A DNA stretch of 43,071 bases. Source: Dehalococcoidia bacterium. GTDB lineage: Bacteria; Chloroflexota; Dehalococcoidia; SZUA-161. Positions 41,323 to 43,071 of the stretch are shown one piece after another. The stretch's first letter is position 1; each line of letters begins with the position of its first letter. The stretch covers positions 1 through 43,071 of the forward strand of contig JACWAE010000045.1 of the NCBI GenBank assembly GCA_014874385.1, given 5' to 3'. Below the pieces are notes generated by a model. That model saw nothing but the letters and a program-made list of their open reading frames with translations, had not been told where the DNA came from and made no database searches. Both the position numbers and the translations under genes were made by a program.

Positions 41323-42238
41323 GGGGGCACTCATCCCGAAAATAAATGCAGTCAGCCTAACTGAAAAAGAATATATGCTGCCGGGAAATAGGCTCTGCCC
41401 TGGCTGCGGCTTATCTCTCGCATATCGTCACATTTTAAAAGCATTCGAGGGGCAGGTTATTGTTACTGTACCTGCTAGCTGCCTCACAGTCCTGCATGGC
41501 ATGTATCCGGTTACATCTGTGACTGTACCATGCGTCAACACACCATTTGCCACCACCGGGGCATCTGCTTCCGGCTTAGTCGCAGGACTGAAAGCACTTG
41601 GCAAAAAGGGATTAACGGTATTGGCTATCGCCGGTGATGGGGGCACATACGATATAGGAATCCAGTCATTGAGCGGTGCCACTGAGAGAAAGTCGGATTT
41701 CGTATATATCTGCTATGACAACGAAGGCTACATGAACACGGGTAATCAGCGTTCGGGCTCCACTCCCTTGGGCGCTATTTCTGGTACTACGCCGATCCTG
41801 GGTAAGCAGCAGAACCAAAAGGATATGGCCGCAATAATGGAAGCTCATGGCATTCCCTATATCGCTACCGCCAATGCTTGTTACCCTCTGGACCTCTACG
41901 AAAAAGTTAAGAAGGCAAGAGCAATGCAAGGTGTCAGGTTCTTACACGTATTGACGCCCTGTCCGCCAGGGTGGCGGTTTCCTTTCAGTGATACCGTCAA
42001 AATCGGCCAGCTTGCAGTGCAGACAGGGTGGGATGTACTTTATGAGGTTGAGGGAGGTAAGTTTCGCTTCACCTCGGCCAGCGAATCCATTGCTCGCGGA
42101 GGTGCCTTAAGGCCATTGAGAGAATATCTACTGCCACAGGGAAGGTTCAAGAACATTACCGAGAATCAGATTGATGAACTGCAGGCAGCGGTAAATGCCC
42201 GTTGGAAGCGTTGTCTTGATCGGGCTGCCAATTTATAG
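41270..42238 (+). CDS. 2-Oxoacid:ferredoxin oxidoreductase, beta subunit
   Basis: Up to 322 residues. RLCPGCGLSLAYRH is the N-terminal cysteine motif; the TPP site is GDGGTYDIG through DNEGYMNTG; it also has HVLTPCPPGW. The start is uncertain. The listed TTG lies 53 bases inside alpha and has no ribosome binding site; GTG 41279 is no better. The only good Shine-Dalgarno-like stretch (AAGGGGG at the alpha stop) is followed by no ATG, GTG or TTG, only ATC at 41335. Real translation may be coupled to alpha, or may use a rare start. Confidence 0.88.
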   Translation: MRKVYQIRNIPSGYVIFKGALIPKINAVSLTEKEYMLPGNRLCPGCGLSLAYRHILKAFEGQVIVTVPASCLTVLHGMYPVTSVTVPCVNTPFATTGASASGLVAGLKALGKKGLTVLAIAGDGGTYDIGIQSLSGATERKSDFVYICYDNEGYMNTGNQRSGSTPLGAISGTTPILGKQQNQKDMAAIMEAHGIPYIATANACYPLDLYEKVKKARAMQGVRFLHVLTPCPPGWRFPFSDTVKIGQLAVQTGWDVLYEVEGGKFRFTSASESIARGGALRPLREYLLPQGRFKNITENQIDELQAAVNARWKRCLDRAANL

Positions 42239-42262
42239 TCTGTATTCGGAGGCAGAAAGGCT

Positions 42263-43071
42263 ATGGCGCTGGATTTTGATCTGACAGAAGAGCAGAATCT
42301 GACACGTCAGGCTGTGCGAGATTTCGCCGAAAAAGAGATTGCACCGATAGCTCAGGAGTTGGATGAAAGAGAAGAATTCTCCGTCGAGCTAACACAAAAG
42401 ATGGCCAAAATCGGGCTTCTGGGCTGCTTCGTTTCGGTGAAGTATGGCGGTTCAAGCACAGGATATTTATCTTATATCATTGCGGTAGAAGAACTGGCGA
42501 GGGTAGATAGTTCTCAGGCTGCCACAATTGCTGCCGCGAACTCACTGGGGATTGGTCCCATCTATCAATTTGGGAGCGACAAGCAAAAAGAAGAATGGCT
42601 TCCACGGCTTTGTTCGGGAGAAATACTGGCAGCCTTCGGCCTGACAGAGCCAGATGCTGGCTCCGACGCTGCTAACTCCAAAACCACGGCAGAGCTTGAG
42701 AGCGGGAGATGGACCATAAATGGGAGAAAAATCTTCATTACTAACTCGGCTTGCACATTAACTGGCGTTGTTATTGTGCAGGCTGTTACAGGACGCCACG
42801 CTGATGGAAAGCCGGAGTTGAGCTGCCTCCTTGTCCCAGCGGGTGCAGCCGGATTTACTGCCAGTGAGATGAAAAAGAAGATGATGTGGCGGGCGTCCAA
42901 TACTGGTGAGCTTTTTTTTGATGATTGTGTGGTGCCTGAAGAGAATCTCTTGGGTAATAGAGGCGATGGCTTTCACCAGATGCTGGCCACGCTGGATAGA
43001 GGACGCCTGAGCATCGCTGCCATCGGCCTTGGAGGTTCCCAGGGTGCCTTCGAATTGGCTTTGCAGTATGC
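42263..43071 (+). CDS. Acyl-CoA dehydrogenase, 3' end cut by window edge
   Basis: An open frame of 269 codons from ATG 42263 to the end of the window. FDLTEEQNLTRQAVRDFA, AAFGLTEPDAGSDAA, NGRKIFITNSA and FDDCVVPEENLLGNRGDGF mark a standard acyl-CoA dehydrogenase of the butyryl/short-chain style. The catalytic C-terminal part is missing. GGAGGCAGAAAGG precedes the ATG, 24 bp after the beta-subunit stop, so it belongs to the same unit. Confidence 0.93.
   Translation, partial: MALDFDLTEEQNLTRQAVRDFAEKEIAPIAQELDEREEFSVELTQKMAKIGLLGCFVSVKYGGSSTGYLSYIIAVEELARVDSSQAATIAAANSLGIGPIYQFGSDKQKEEWLPRLCSGEILAAFGLTEPDAGSDAANSKTTAELESGRWTINGRKIFITNSACTLTGVVIVQAVTGRHADGKPELSCLLVPAGAAGFTASEMKKKMMWRASNTGELFFDDCVVPEENLLGNRGDGFHQMLATLDRGRLSIAAIGLGGSQGAFELALQY

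Noticed and set aside
41270-41400. A frameshift separating alpha and beta subunits at 41322.
   Set aside because: Both frames are complete with all family motifs, and separate alpha and beta chains are the normal form. Only the beta start codon is uncertain.

Overview
The window (about 43 kb, roughly even base composition) is chromosomal DNA of an anaerobic bacterium. There is no phage, plasmid, insertion sequence or CRISPR array. My best guess is a Chloroflexota member close to Dehalococcoidia. This rests on the style of the membrane-anchored foldase, the density of CoA-ester, acyl-CoA dehydrogenase and 2-oxoacid:ferredoxin oxidoreductase genes, and the G/C-rich intergenic hairpins. It is inference, because no phylogenetic marker was compared.

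Layout. (1) 1-6853, minus strand: housekeeping genes read glyA, then rpsF-ssb-rpsR, a parvulin-type foldase, hom-thrC, folE and a partial unknown ORF. (2) 7030-11559, minus strand: a tight five-gene operon matching the bzdNOPQM order of class I (ATP-dependent) benzoyl-CoA reductase: two reductase subunits, two activase/ATPase subunits and a 2[4Fe-4S] ferredoxin. It has a good promoter and a hairpin in its leader. (3) 11871-17640: ribF and tyrS (plus), an EF-G-like translation factor (minus), tRNA-Ala(GGC) (plus) and a divergent YchF-type GTPase (minus). (4) 18113-43071, plus strand: a long catabolic block in about four transcription units. Unit A is a short-chain dehydrogenase, 3-hydroxyacyl-CoA dehydrogenase and a 4-hydroxybutyryl-CoA dehydratase-family enzyme, closed by a strong terminator. 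Unit B is an epimerase with a C-terminal zinc-finger-like domain. Unit C (23484-37660) has a D-2-hydroxyacid dehydrogenase, a rearranged 2-oxoacid oxidoreductase (gamma; GltD-like flavoprotein fused to a ferredoxin domain; fused alpha-beta), an acyl-CoA synthetase, a second benzoyl-CoA reductase/2-hydroxyacyl-CoA dehydratase-type pair with no activase of its own, and four acyl-CoA dehydrogenases. Unit D (37904 to the edge) has a MetE/UROD-like protein, a 26-codon ORF, a four-subunit 2-oxoacid:ferredoxin oxidoreductase and the start of a fifth acyl-CoA dehydrogenase.

How it may fit together (inference): the 2-oxoacid oxidoreductases supply low-potential ferredoxin electrons. The activases at 7.4-9.0 kb use ATP to push single electrons into one or both BcrB/BcrC-type pairs. 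The ligase, acyl-CoA dehydrogenases, 3-hydroxyacyl-CoA dehydrogenase and 4-hydroxybutyryl-CoA dehydratase-like enzyme process CoA thioesters before or after that step. The usual ring-cleavage genes of the benzoyl-CoA pathway (dienoyl-CoA hydratase, 6-hydroxycyclohexenoyl-CoA dehydrogenase, 6-oxo hydrolase) are not in the window, so the true substrate is open. The best candidates for something new are the activase-less second pair in its unusual gene set, the rearranged oxidoreductase, the epimerase-zinc-finger fusion, and the promoter-terminator leader at 23341-23465.
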